Shown here: positions 12,314-23,829 of the stretch, in pieces
Layout: each line of letters begins with the position of its first letter
Position numbering within the stretch: the first letter of the stretch is position 1
Source of the DNA: Colias croceus
Taxonomy: Eukaryota; Arthropoda; Insecta; Lepidoptera; Pieridae
Reading direction: 5' to 3'
Length of the DNA: 64,000 nt
Assembly: GCF_905220415.1 (NCBI RefSeq)
Contig: NC_059562.1
Span: 4,293,501-4,357,500 of the forward strand
The notes under the pieces: generated by a model
The model's input: the letters and a program-made list of their open reading frames with translations, nothing else
What the model was told of the DNA's origin: nothing
The model's database searches: none
Translations under genes and position numbers: made by a program

Positions 12314-15300
12314 ATGTCTAACGCCGAAGATTTCGCCTCTCAATCATCTTCTAAGGTACTAACTGATCAAAAAATTAGTAGCAAAACGGACGAAATGATT
12401 CGGAGACAGATAAGTTACTTTAAAGCCTTTGATCATACCATATCCAATATCATTTTAGATGATATTAACGAAAAGTGGGAATTTGATCATTTATTAAAAT
12501 CGATACAGTCGCGCTGGTCTCTAATAGACTCTCTCCATTGGGAGTTGGACAGTGAGCTTGGGGGTAGAAACTCGGAATACGAGAATACCTTTATATCATA
12601 CGAACAGAAATATAACAATATCATCAAATCGCTTAACAAAAAATTATGGTCTATATCACACAGAGAACAATCCACACCACATATAGAAATACCAGTATTT
12701 AGTGGTAATTATCATCAGTGGTGCTCTTTTAAAGATGTATTTAAAGAAACAATTCATGAAAATCCATCATTATCATCGGCGCAAAAAATGCAGTTCTTGA
12801 AAACAAAAGTTAGAGGAGAAGCGGAAAGGCTCATTCAGCATCTACCAATAACCTCGGATAATTATTTAATATGCTGGGATATACTCAATAATCGCTATAA
12901 TAACAAGTCATTAATTTTCCGTTCGCATATTGATATTTTATTAAATATACCTGTCGCTCAGCAAACATCATTAAATCATATCAAACGGATACATGATACG
13001 ACCATAGAAACTATCAATGCTATCAAAAACTTAGGTGTCGACGTAGGATCGTGGGATCCATTAATCGTACATTTAATCGCCCAGAAATTGGACTCCGAGA
13101 CGCATAACGCATATATCAATGCCTTAAAACAGCCTCGAGAATTAGCAACATTAAATGAGTTTTTAACATTTTTGGAGAATAAATTTACATCATTAGAATC
13201 ATTAAAAAAGAAACCTGAGATCAAGAATTCATATCAACCATTTTATAAGTTAAACAAAAATTACAACAAGCAATCTTTTCCCACAAGTTCGTTTATTTCC
13301 CACCAAAATAGCAAACAGGCAGATATTAGTTCGCAGAAACATTATAAATGCGAACTCTGTAAAACCAACGAGCATTGTCTATTTTACTGCAATAAGTTTT
13401 TGAATATGACACCACCTACAAGACGCTGCACAGTTACAAGATTAGGTGTGTGCAAAAATTGTCTTTATTCACATCATGGTAAGCCATGTTTTTCTGAAAA
13501 AAGATGTGTGAAATGCCATGAGAAGCATAACACCATTTTACACGAGGCGTATGAGATATTAAATCCCAGTTCTTCGAAAACAGCAAGCAAACAGTTTCTG
13601 AAACATGAGTCGCCGCAGGTGCAAAGTAATTCACACGTTTCGTTGCAACGTGACATATCAGAGATTCTCTTAGCGACAGCCATATTAAAAGTGAAAGCAA
13701 AAGATGGATCATTTATCAAAATGCGTGCTTTAATTGATCAAGGTTCTCAAACCTCACTTATCACAGAACATGCCGCTCAAATTTTAGGACAACCTCGACA
13801 ACAATGTCGTGGTGTAATATCAGGTATAGGTATCAAGGAGAGCAATTGCAAAGGAGTCATATCAATCACATGTGCATCAATCAATAATAATTTTCAATTT
13901 GAAACGGAAGCATACATCATGAAAAACCTAGTTAATAACCTGCCTAATAGCACTTTTTCGAAGCCAAGTTGGCCGTATATCAATAATATCAAATTAGCCG
14001 ATCCTGACTTCAATGTAAGTTGCCCCGTGGACTTACTATTGGGGGCAGACATTTATTCATTAATTGTTATGGAAGGGATTTGTAAAGGTAACAATAATAT
14101 GCCTATAGCACAAAACACACAGCTAGGTTGGATTTTGATAGGTAGCGTGAAAACTTTACAATGTAACGTCGTCATCAATAATTTGGAAGAAATTCAAAAA
14201 TTTTGGGAAATCGAGGATATCATTGAGGAGTCGCAATTATCAACCGAAGATCAGCAATGTATCAACTACTACAAAAATACAACAACAAGGCGAGAAGACG
14301 GCCGTTACGAGGTTCGTCTTCCAATGCACAACAATTTTTCGGAAAAATTAGGTGAATCAAAATTCAAGGCTGTAGCACAATTTAAATCGTTAGAAAAGAG
14401 ATTTATCAAAAACAATAACATACATACACAATATAAATTATTTATGCAAGATTATCATTCAATGGGTCATATGATACCGTCTTCTAATACGTCTAAGCCG
14501 GAGTGTTTCAATACTCATCATTGCGTGCGCACAGATAGCGACGTAAATTCGAAATTTCGAGTTGTATTCAATGCATCATGTAAAACTTCATCAGGATATA
14601 GTTTGAATGACCTTATGAAAACAGGCCCGAATCTTCAGCAAGATTTACAGTCTTTAATCATTAAATGGAGACAATATCAATTTGCTTTTACTGCGGACAT
14701 AGAAAAAATGTTTCGCCAAATTTGGCTACACCCAGACGATCAGAACTTATTAAAAATAGTATGGCGGGACTCTAATTCGGACCCTATTCGTGAATATCAA
14801 CTCACGACGGTTACTTATGGTACGAAAGCAGCTCCATTCCTAGCTATGATGACCTTAAAACAGCTGGCTAGTGATGAGAGAAATAATTATTTACATAGCT
14901 CCGCAATCGAAGTCTTAGAGAACTCATTTTATATGGATGACGTCATACACGGTTGTCATTCCATAGAGGAAGCTAAGATATTACAAAGCGATTTAATTAA
15001 GTTATTGCAATCAAGTGGCTTTAACTTACGTAAGTGGAAATCAAATACTACGGAATTATCACAAAATATAAAAGAATCCAATAACAATTCTAGTGATTTT
15101 AATTTTAAACAATCAGAAACAACAAAAACTTTAGGATTAGGGTGGAATCCCGAAGAAGATATTTTTACATTTCATTCGCAACTAGAACCCTTGAAATCAT
15201 CAAAAATAACAAAAAGAGTGCTTTTATCAGATATATCAAAGTTATTCGACCCTATCGGATGGCTATCACCGTTATCAACAAAATTAAAAATTATTTTTCA

Positions 15301-18300
15301 ACAAGTGTGGGCGGCGCATATAGAATGGGATGATCAAATACCAGAAGAAATATATAAGGAATGGATCAAAGTTAGAAATAATATTAGCATGATCAAAGAT
15401 ATAAAATTACCACGCTGGATTCACACCCGTAATTGCGATAGTATTGAGTTACATGGGTTCTGTGACTCGTCTATGAAAGCTTATGCATGTGTTATATATT
15501 GCCGTGTAAATAAAGGTGAAGATTCACATAATATAACATTATTGGTTGGAAAAACGAGACTTGTGCCGACTAGCAAGGTCGTTACATTGCCTAGATTAGA
15601 ACTGAGTGGAGCATTACTTTTATCAAAATTAATGAATAAGGTTAAGGAGTGCCTTAAATGTAATGATATCAAAATGTATGGATGGGCTGACAGTACAGTA
15701 GTTTTAGGTTGGTTACAAGGGAATGCAGCAAGATGGAAAACGTTCGTGGCAAACAGAGTGCAGCAAATAACAAAGGTCATGCCTCCAGATTGTTGGCGGT
15801 CTGTCAAATCAGAAGAAAATCCTGCCGACTGTGCAAGTCGAGGTTTATCAGCATCACAATTGAAGGATCATTCTTTGTGGTGGCAAGGCCCCAAGTGGCT
15901 ATCAAAATTTAGTGATCAAACAAAAAAGGTCACATATTCAACAGATCAAGAGTTGAAAGTATCAAAACAAGTTACCGCCACGGTAACAAATCATCAAAAT
16001 AATTCTATCATAATAGATATATTATCAAAACACAGCACATTCCGTAAGGCTGTGCGAATCGTTGCATGGATGTGTAGATTCACCAACAACAAGAAGAAAT
16101 ATCAAAGTTACTTATCAGTGGAGGAATTGAAACATGCAACATTGCTTATTATCAGAAATATTCAACAGTTATCATTTGAAAAGGAAATATCAGATTTAAG
16201 AAGTGGTAATAATATACATAAGAAAAGTAAATTGTGTGAGTTAAATCCTTATATCGATCAACAACAAATTATCAGAGTAGGAGGAAGACTGCGACATGCT
16301 TACCTTGACCCTGACATGAAAAATCCTATCATCATACCGAATAACAGTCGTCTCTCGGAATTATTAATTAATGAAGCACACCAATCTACTTATCATGGAG
16401 GTGCTAGGCTAACATCATCATATTTAAGGCAGAAGTATTGGATTATGGGTGGCTATAGGGCTGTTAAAAAGATAGTACGGCAGTGTATCAAATGTAGGAG
16501 GCATAATCCCAGCAAGCATCATCAAATTATGGGAGATTTACCAGCGGCTAGAGTAAACCCATCAAGACCCTTCTACAATGTGGGAGTCGACTATACAGGT
16601 CATGTATTTATCAAATCAAACGCTGGAAGAGGTATCAAGACAACAAAAGGTTACATTGCAGTATTTACTTGTATGGCCACCAAGGCTGTACACCTGGAAC
16701 TGGTATCAGATTTATCAAGTGCAAGTTTTATATCAGCCCTGCGTAGAATGTCAGCTCGCAGGGGTAAGCCTGGTCACATCTACAGTGATAACGGCACTAA
16801 TTTTATAGGAGCAAATAAAATATTACAACAAGAATACGATGAAATACTCAAAATATTTAACACACAATTTCAATCAGAGGTGGCGGATATGGGTATAACA
16901 TGGCATTTTAATGCCCCATCTTGGCCTTCAGCGAGCGGTCTTAGTGAAGCAGCCGTCAAAAGTCTCAAATTTCACCTTAAGAGGGTGGTTGGCGAGCAAC
17001 GATTAACATACGAGGAATATAGTACAATACTAGCTCAGCTGGAGGCTTGCTTAAATTCAAGGCCACTTTGTGCTTTAACAGAAGACTCAGAGGAGCTCGA
17101 TTATTTGACACCATCACATTTCCTAGCTAGCGGTCCAGTATTATCAATATTTGAAACAGAAAGAGATCTACGAACAAGATTACATTTAGCACAAAAAATA
17201 TTTCAAGACATATGGAAGAGGTGGCAACATGAATATTTAACAAATTTATCAACGAGAAGCAAGTGGAGACAATCAAAAGATAATATCAAATTAAATGACA
17301 TTGTAATCATTCATGACAGCAATCTTCCCGCAGGAAAATGGCCTCTAGGGCGAGTGGTGGAGTTGCATCCTGGTAGTGATGGCTACGTGCGTGTGGTCAC
17401 ATTAAAAACTAAAAATGGATATATCAAAAGACCTATAATAAAATTATCAATTTTACCCGTCCATCAAGAAGAAACAGTATCAAACAATCATACAACCACG
17501 AGAAGGAGAAATCAAAAATTCAATTTTGCAACCGTCGCAACAACAATTCTTCTATTTTTTATGACATTATTTACAAACACAACCGCCTCATATACTATCA
17601 CTCCGCTACAAAATATTACTAGTTTAGTTTTCGACGACATTGCAAAAATGCATTTAATAGCAGATGACTGGAGACTCATTGTTTACTACGACATGAACCC
17701 GTATTGGCATGGCGACATGGCGTCTCGCAAGTATTTAGAATACTTAGAAACCATCTGTGTTAAGATAAAACAACATTCACATTGCGAAGGTGTCATGTAT
17801 CAATTAAATCACGAGTACTCCGAGCTACAACATTACAATAGATTGTTGCTAGATCAGCGTCTGGACGGGCACGCGCGCAGACGGCGCGGCCTTATCAACG
17901 GTGTAGGTTACGTCGCTAATCAGTTGTTTGGGATACTCGATAGTAACTTTGCCGAACAGTACGAGAAAGATATCGAATTAATTAAAGTAAATCAGCGACA
18001 CATGGCTAGTTTATGGAAAAATCAAACTTCCATTGTAGAAGCGGAATTTAATCTTATCAAAAGAATTGAATCAGTTATGCAAAATCATCATAAAACCGTT
18101 ACCAAAAAGTTAAATGAAATCGACATTGCAATGGGCGTATTGCAGTCGGAGATGCAAAACAACACCTATATCAGCGAGTTTACGATGACAGCGCTAATCG
18201 TTAATAATATTTTAATCAAACTAAAAAGCATTCAAGGTTATCTATTAGAAACTATTACAGATATATTTAATGGGAAATACAACATACACTTTTTAACCCC

Positions 18301-19471
18301 CAAGCAACTGCAGGAAGAGTTGAACATAATATCATCCCAATTATCAAAAGATTTATCATTACCCACTGACCCCACGAATCCATCAAGTATTTACAAATTG
18401 CTAAAGATCAAAGCTAGACTATCAAAAAAGTTCCTTATATTTGAAATATCAATACCTCTAGTTACTAGAGATACATATGATTTACTCAAGGTCATTGCTA
18501 TACCAAAACAATTTGGAAAAAATATGATCAGTATAGTACCTATTAACGAATACCTGGCGCTAAATATCAAGAAAGACTCATTCATAATGCTATCAGAGAT
18601 CGAATTACATGTTTGTGAGAATCAAAACATAGATACAATGTTGTGTCGCATTAACAAGCCTATTTATCATTTTAATAACGAAAAAGATTTATGTAAGAAA
18701 GCAGAAAACTCCAACAGCTGTCTAACTGTTGTGAATAAATGCAAGAATATTTTAGTTTCAATCAACAAGCCCAATAAATACTTTTATTTTTGCTGCAACA
18801 GTTGCCAGTACAAGATATTATGTGAACAAAAACTTATGGCCATCCAATTAAATAACACCGGAATCATATCGATTGATCAAAATTGTTTGATAAAATCATC
18901 TGAATTTTATATTCAAACTTATAGAAAGAAGAACAATATATTACAAATAACACCTGATATGAACACTTCATTAATATCACCTATCAATAATTTAATAAAT
19001 TTATCATTAACGGACCTGCCAGCCGATGAGAGTACAAATAATATCACATCAAATATTATCAAGATTGAAGAGCAAATTAACAACATCAAAAATATTGATC
19101 CAGTCATCGATGGTATATCATATCACGATATTCATCACTATGCGATGATTTATCTCGCCATGGTCACTATGCTGGTGATCGGTGGCATCTTATTCTGGCG
19201 GGCAAGGCGGCGAGCACAGGGCTCACCGTCTCAACAACAGCAGCAGGGGTCTCCCGCGCGAGCTAGAGGCTCGCCACTTCAGCAGTCGCCGGTGTCGTCG
19301 GTGCGAGCCAGAGGCTCGCCCCTTCAGCGGCCGCTGGGGCCGGTGGCGCGAGCTAAGGGCTCGCCATTGCAGCATCAAGTGTTAGTGAAAAGTGATAGTG
19401 AAAGTGCAAAGAGCAAAAAGTGTGATCGGTCCACTTCCCCAGTTAACACTCTATCAATTTTCAATGTATAG
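12314..19471 (+). CDS. BEL/Pao gag-pol-env polyprotein, 2385 aa
   Basis: Single frame. Residues ~124-270 resemble the Pao gag domain (DUF1759). Three zinc-knuckle-like motifs follow, the first C-X2-C-X4-H-X4-C at 346-359 and others at ~380 and ~398. The aspartic protease active site is LIDQGS (D475). Reverse transcriptase spans ~745-905 with YMDD at 873-876. RNase H is ~1045-1170 (FCDSS, ADST). Integrase has an HHCC-type zinc region (~1354-1393) and catalytic D1426, D1492 and E1545 (52 residues between the last two). A DUF5641-like domain lies at ~1626-1716. Envelope part: hydrophobic segment ~1737-1757, a run of arginines ending in a furin-type site at ~1858, a glycine-rich fusion-peptide-like stretch directly after it, many N-glycosylation sites, a membrane anchor at ~2278-2298 and a tail of repeated GSP-rich motifs. 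No stop or frameshift separates env from pol. The start at 12314 is the first ATG of the frame and follows a 198-bp leader. Confidence 0.93.
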   Translation: MSNAEDFASQSSSKVLTDQKISSKTDEMIRRQISYFKAFDHTISNIILDDINEKWEFDHLLKSIQSRWSLIDSLHWELDSELGGRNSEYENTFISYEQKYNNIIKSLNKKLWSISHREQSTPHIEIPVFSGNYHQWCSFKDVFKETIHENPSLSSAQKMQFLKTKVRGEAERLIQHLPITSDNYLICWDILNNRYNNKSLIFRSHIDILLNIPVAQQTSLNHIKRIHDTTIETINAIKNLGVDVGSWDPLIVHLIAQKLDSETHNAYINALKQPRELATLNEFLTFLENKFTSLESLKKKPEIKNSYQPFYKLNKNYNKQSFPTSSFISHQNSKQADISSQKHYKCELCKTNEHCLFYCNKFLNMTPPTRRCTVTRLGVCKNCLYSHHGKPCFSEKRCVKCHEKHNTILHEAYEILNPSSSKTASKQFLKHESPQVQSNSHVSLQRDISEILLATAILKVKAKDGSFIKMRALIDQGSQTSLITEHAAQILGQPRQQCRGVISGIGIKESNCKGVISITCASINNNFQFETEAYIMKNLVNNLPNSTFSKPSWPYINNIKLADPDFNVSCPVDLLLGADIYSLIVMEGICKGNNNMPIAQNTQLGWILIGSVKTLQCNVVINNLEEIQKFWEIEDIIEESQLSTEDQQCINYYKNTTTRREDGRYEVRLPMHNNFSEKLGESKFKAVAQFKSLEKRFIKNNNIHTQYKLFMQDYHSMGHMIPSSNTSKPECFNTHHCVRTDSDVNSKFRVVFNASCKTSSGYSLNDLMKTGPNLQQDLQSLIIKWRQYQFAFTADIEKMFRQIWLHPDDQNLLKIVWRDSNSDPIREYQLTTVTYGTKAAPFLAMMTLKQLASDERNNYLHSSAIEVLENSFYMDDVIHGCHSIEEAKILQSDLIKLLQSSGFNLRKWKSNTTELSQNIKESNNNSSDFNFKQSETTKTLGLGWNPEEDIFTFHSQLEPLKSSKITKRVLLSDISKLFDPIGWLSPLSTKLKIIFQQVWAAHIEWDDQIPEEIYKEWIKVRNNISMIKDIKLPRWIHTRNCDSIELHGFCDSSMKAYACVIYCRVNKGEDSHNITLLVGKTRLVPTSKVVTLPRLELSGALLLSKLMNKVKECLKCNDIKMYGWADSTVVLGWLQGNAARWKTFVANRVQQITKVMPPDCWRSVKSEENPADCASRGLSASQLKDHSLWWQGPKWLSKFSDQTKKVTYSTDQELKVSKQVTATVTNHQNNSIIIDILSKHSTFRKAVRIVAWMCRFTNNKKKYQSYLSVEELKHATLLIIRNIQQLSFEKEISDLRSGNNIHKKSKLCELNPYIDQQQIIRVGGRLRHAYLDPDMKNPIIIPNNSRLSELLINEAHQSTYHGGARLTSSYLRQKYWIMGGYRAVKKIVRQCIKCRRHNPSKHHQIMGDLPAARVNPSRPFYNVGVDYTGHVFIKSNAGRGIKTTKGYIAVFTCMATKAVHLELVSDLSSASFISALRRMSARRGKPGHIYSDNGTNFIGANKILQQEYDEILKIFNTQFQSEVADMGITWHFNAPSWPSASGLSEAAVKSLKFHLKRVVGEQRLTYEEYSTILAQLEACLNSRPLCALTEDSEELDYLTPSHFLASGPVLSIFETERDLRTRLHLAQKIFQDIWKRWQHEYLTNLSTRSKWRQSKDNIKLNDIVIIHDSNLPAGKWPLGRVVELHPGSDGYVRVVTLKTKNGYIKRPIIKLSILPVHQEETVSNNHTTTRRRNQKFNFATVATTILLFFMTLFTNTTASYTITPLQNITSLVFDDIAKMHLIADDWRLIVYYDMNPYWHGDMASRKYLEYLETICVKIKQHSHCEGVMYQLNHEYSELQHYNRLLLDQRLDGHARRRRGLINGVGYVANQLFGILDSNFAEQYEKDIELIKVNQRHMASLWKNQTSIVEAEFNLIKRIESVMQNHHKTVTKKLNEIDIAMGVLQSEMQNNTYISEFTMTALIVNNILIKLKSIQGYLLETITDIFNGKYNIHFLTPKQLQEELNIISSQLSKDLSLPTDPTNPSSIYKLLKIKARLSKKFLIFEISIPLVTRDTYDLLKVIAIPKQFGKNMISIVPINEYLALNIKKDSFIMLSEIELHVCENQNIDTMLCRINKPIYHFNNEKDLCKKAENSNSCLTVVNKCKNILVSINKPNKYFYFCCNSCQYKILCEQKLMAIQLNNTGIISIDQNCLIKSSEFYIQTYRKKNNILQITPDMNTSLISPINNLINLSLTDLPADESTNNITSNIIKIEEQINNIKNIDPVIDGISYHDIHHYAMIYLAMVTMLVIGGILFWRARRRAQGSPSQQQQQGSPARARGSPLQQSPVSSVRARGSPLQRPLGPVARAKGSPLQHQVLVKSDSESAKSKKCDRSTSPVNTLSIFNV

Positions 19472-19613
19472 TATTCCCCTGTGTTTAGCATTTAAGATCA
19501 TAATATATTGTTATATCACCATCATTAGATATAAGTTCTTATTGTTTATCACCTTGTTTAGTTTTAGATCATTATCATATTATCATCAATATCATCTTTT
19601 TGGCCTGGGAGCA
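19472..19613 (+). other. BEL element 3' untranslated segment
   Basis: 142 bp between the polyprotein stop and the 3' LTR. It contains about ten ATCA tetramers and no TGAT that I can find. The expected polypurine tract is weak: only gggagca directly before the LTR. Confidence 0.7.
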
Positions 19614-19963
19614 TGTACGGGCTAGCCGTACATCCTGACTCAGCGCTTTACACGATCCTATTTCATTACGGTGACAAGAACATCGTCACCCAGTCAGTCT
19701 GCGCTCGCGGCTCGTGTAAAGCGCTCGGGGTGTATGCGCTATATCATCTATCAATATCATTATCAACTATCAATTAATATCATCAACTATCAAATATCAT
19801 TAATCATTTATATCATCATTAGTTTAGAGTATCAATCAACAATAAAGTAGTGATCAAAAGCTATATCTGGTTTTACATCATCCTATCAAACTATCAATCT
19901 ATCAACTTATCAAATAAAGGAGTGTATGGGATATCATATCATATCAACTCAGCAGCCCATACA
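19614..19963 (+). repeat. 3' LTR of BEL/Pao element
   Basis: 350 bp, reads the same as 11766-12115 throughout. Followed by the target duplication acatt at 19964-19968. Confidence 0.95.
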
Positions 19964-19968
19964 ACATT

Positions 19969-22900
19969 AACACACACAGTGAGTAATTAATTTAATATAT
20001 TTAATATGTTGATATGAACAAGGATATGAATTAAAATTTAGTTTTTAAATGATACATATATTTTGAAATCCTATAAAAATAATGTAATAAATATAGGACT
20101 TTTCAATGAAAATCCGTTCAGTCAGTTTTAATCTAGGTTTTAATGATATTAAGAATAAAAACAAAAGAGAAAGCGTTTCCCATTGTCCCCTTTCTTATGC
20201 TAAATAAAGATTTGTGAAGCTACGCAAAATTGCGTTTTGTATCTATATAAATCCACCGTTATAAAATTAAAATTTAAGAAATAGACAATAAAGAGAGATG
20301 ACAAGAAAAAAAATTACATAATTACTGATAGGTGTCAACTTAATCCAAGATTATTTTAAAATTTGTTGGGATATTTGCTTATTTCAGGAATTTGGGAACT
20401 AAGAAAATGAATGAGGATCTTTCCAAAATTACTTACATAATTTCTTATACTCATTTTAATACAAAGATGATAGCTAAATACAATTTCCAGTACATAAAAT
20501 AAAATCATTATTTCACGAAACAAGCATAAATCGTACATCGAGACAGTTTAACTGATATCTATCAAAATCAAGGGCTGGAATACATTAGCAAGGTTCAAAG
20601 CTTCCGAATTGTTCTCTGACCCAGAATGATATTAACTTTTATATCTAGTTTCATGATTTTCCCTTTTGTTACAATTATTTGCTATTTATGTAGAGAAATC
20701 TACATAAATTAGTGTTCTATTCAGTTTTTTTGAAAAGAAACACGAACGAATTGGTATTTTTAATAATATCAACTAAAATAGTAGATTAATAATAGCTTGG
20801 TGGAAAACGTTCAGACTATAAAAATATATAAGCCTAAACTGGTATCTTATTTTAAATTAAATTATGAATATTCATAAAACTTAGTTCTAAATTTAGGCTC
20901 TTGTGACAAAAAATTAAAACAATTAAAAGTTTGCGCAAAGGGTAAAATAATTAGTTTATTACTCTTTAATTTGTTCAAAGAGAACATTTATTAACTCGAA
21001 AAAAATTTAATGCTCGCTTTATATAGTAACAGATAAAAATACTGGATACTCCAAACATCTCAGTGCGCCGTTAAACCTTTTTACGTGAAATTCTTTTGAA
21101 TCTGTGCACAAAATGGCGTCTCACATTCCCGCCATTTCGCGCGCTTGTCGCCGGTCACGACATCGTCGAGACTGCACACGCTGGTGTGAAAATGGGATAT
21201 AATTTCGGTGAAATAATCAAAAACCGGTTCGCGTGCCCAACGGGCATTAGCGGAGCCCTACCTACCTGGAGCATGTTAATGTTGCCAGGTACAAGGTAAT
21301 GAGCCGGGGAAAATTGTGCTGCCATAAAAATAATTGTGTTCTACCCTCAGGTTCTTGTGGTGTTCGATTAGTAGGACTACATTATGGGGCTGCTAAAGTG
21401 TTTCCCTTTTGTATTGAATAGCGTAGGTACCATAACAATACAGCCTATTCGCTGTTATGGTATCGTGTTGTCTGCAATTTTACATTGTGTTCATCATGTG
21501 GATAAATAATAGGATCGAAATAACTGCATTTATCCCCTGGTGCTTTACAAGTATTAACATTAATTGAATACGCGGTGTAATGTGTACTTTAGGTTTATCA
21601 ATGAAAATGATAACATAGATGTTTGAAGTCGTTTACCTAAAGTACATTAGAACAATGCTTTATATTTTTCGTATTATCATGTTTTAAAATAGTCCACAAA
21701 TAAATTGTACTGTTGATTTAGATGAAGCAAACTAGAGCATTTCCATCATTCCCAAAGAAACTAACCATTCACTGTAATAGACATAAAATGATTTACAATA
21801 TCGTAAACGCCATAAAAATCATTTGGTCCGTGTCGGTCTCACATCCGACGAACGATAATAAACAGAGCTGCGCCCCATCAAGCGAACAGTAAATTCAGAA
21901 AACAATCAACCAAATAAACAACCGAAAATAACTTAAGGAACGTTCTCGAAAGACTAAGTATTGGAACGTAAAAGTCAACTCGGTAAGCAAACACATAAAT
22001 CGAAGTCCAACTTTAACGGTGCTTTGCTGAGTCGCTACTTGCTGAACTCGATGCTAAGTCGACTGCTGAAATTATGTAACGCAAATTTCGGATAAATACA
22101 TTCATCATTCGTTTTACTGCGTAAGAGAAGAACCGCATTTAATACATGCCTATCGAACATTAAACTATATAATATTATAGTACCTAATATACAATATATA
22201 ATAATGATTTTCTAAATGGAACAGAAATATTAAATAGTTTGCCATAAGGATTGATAAGACAAGCATATTCCGACTATATCTGTCATCTAAGGATCTATTA
22301 TAGTCGAGCCAATTTAATAGGCAACATTTGACGTCTATCAATTTTATCTTCGAAGAGAGGTAACCTGCTTAAAAACATCGATTAAAGTGAATTAATCGAT
22401 ACGGATTTGAAACATTTGTCAATCGAATTTATTAATTTATGATGATTTTTATTCACAAGTAATCAATGCATTCGATTCTAGATGTCAGATTTCGATTTTT
22501 AGAGTAACGTCTCTGCTATTTAAAAAGAAAAAAGGTTTATTGACACAAAATTGTAGCGACGTCAGTTCTTCAATTCAGAAATTGTTTATTATGTTTAGTA
22601 TGGTTTATCAGTAGAATGAAATCTTAAAATTACTTGTATCGGTCATTATTATTATAAATATGTAATCATAATTGAAAAAAGTTAAGCAAATGTGCAGTTC
22701 TAACAAAACGAAATATCATGTTATTCTATGTCGTCGTTACTAGGTTACGTTGTTGAATTATGTTGAACTGTCAAATGTTGCCTATTAAAATGGCTCTACT
22801 ATAGTTTTTCATAGCAACACTAGGGATAGAGTCTACTGTTTAAAAAGTATTATGTATCATTACATAATTCTCCTTTAGCCCTTATTCGAATAACCGGCAA

Positions 22901-23194
22901 CATTAACGTAAACTAGTTAATCACATAGATCTCGACAGAAACTCGATTGAAAATAACACACTTATAGTAATCCCATTTCGTACAAACCACGCCAATATTT
23001 TACTTTAGCACATTTTCCAACTTGTTTAATACGATTAACATAAAAATACACTAGTTGAATAAGAAGACACTGATTTAATTAGCAAATGCATTGAAAGGAA
23101 TTTATTGGAAAGCAATTTGTATTATTTTAAGAAGATTAACTTTTTTTATTAAAAAGTAACCATAGGTAAAGTATATTGATATCTTATGTAAATA
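19969..23194. other. AT-rich non-coding DNA
   Basis: No supported gene. A stretch at about 21090-21310 is distinctly richer in G+C and CpG (cgccatttcgcgcgcttgtc; gtgcccaacgggcattagcg) and may be a conserved non-coding element. The rest is AT-rich with no repeat that I recognise. Confidence 0.5.
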
Positions 23195-23205
23195 ACGATG
23201 AATTT

Positions 23206-23507
23206 CATCATCATCAGCCCATATACGTTCCCACTGCTGGGACACGGGCCTCCTATGAGGGTACAGGCCATAATCCACCACGCTGGCCAAGTGCGGGTTG
23301 GCGGATGACACATGTCGTCGAACTTTTTAATTCTTCGACATGTCGGTTTCCTCACGATGTTTTCCTTCACCGTTTGAGCAGTGGTGATGTTACAACATGC
23401 GCAGATAAATTGAAAAATCAATTTATTTCCTGCGCGCTCGCCTGGTCTCGAACCACGGACTTATCGATTCGAAGTCCGAGGTCTCACCACTGAGCCACCA
23501 CTGCTCT
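23206..23507 (-). mobile_element. tRNA-derived SINE (family B)
   Basis: On the minus strand it begins agcagtggtggctcagtggt and has a B box (ggttcgagacc). It ends with gggaacgtatatgggctgat followed by a gat-repeat tail. Flanked by an 11-bp duplication, acgatgaattt, at 23195-23205 and 23508-23518. This is a common lepidopteran SINE type. A 3'-end fragment of the same family lies at 49637-49674. The overlapping short open frames belong to the SINE and not to a gene. Confidence 0.9.
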
Positions 23508-23616
23508 ACGATGAATTTACTTTTAAGATAAAATCTGTTCCAATCCTCAGTTAAATTATCCCACCATGGGATGAATAAACATCCAAACATACATCATAAT
23601 AGCTAAATATACGATA

Positions 23617-23829
23617 CTAGCTTTCCGCCCGTGGCTTCACCCGCGTTTCAAAGGAAAACCCGCCGTTCCCGTGGGATTTCCGGAATAAAATCTATCTTAT
23701 GTGTTAATCCAAGTTACTCTCTATATGTGTGCTAAATTTCATTGTAATCGGTTCAGTAGAATTTGCGTGAAAGAGTAACAAACACACACACATCCTCACA
23801 AACTTTCGCATTTATAATATTAGTAGGAT
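23617..23829 (+). repeat. Lepidopteran interspersed repeat tail
   Basis: Begins ctagctttccgcccgtggct, contains ctctatatgtgtgctaaatt and ends tataatattagtaggat. Same subfamily as 3414 and 62216. Confidence 0.78.

Larger units (their letters stand above)
11766..19963 (+). mobile_element. Complete BEL/Pao LTR retrotransposon with envelope-like domain
   Basis: An 8198-bp element with two apparently identical 350-bp LTRs, an acatt target duplication, a tRNA-Tyr-like primer binding site and a single uninterrupted 2385-codon frame. Domain order (gag, protease, RT, RNase H, integrase) is that of BEL/Pao. The C-terminal third adds an envelope-like protein related in layout to insect errantivirus and baculovirus F proteins, as in Drosophila roo. 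LTR identity and the intact frame imply a very recent insertion. It lies on the same strand as Cirl, 20 kb upstream of the first recognised Cirl exon and possibly inside its first intron. Confidence 0.95.

Noticed and set aside
15481..15807. 108-codon minus-strand frame inside the BEL element
   Set aside because: Shadow of the RT/RNase H coding region; no domain.
23102..23493. Several overlapping short frames
   Set aside because: They lie within a SINE and its flanks.
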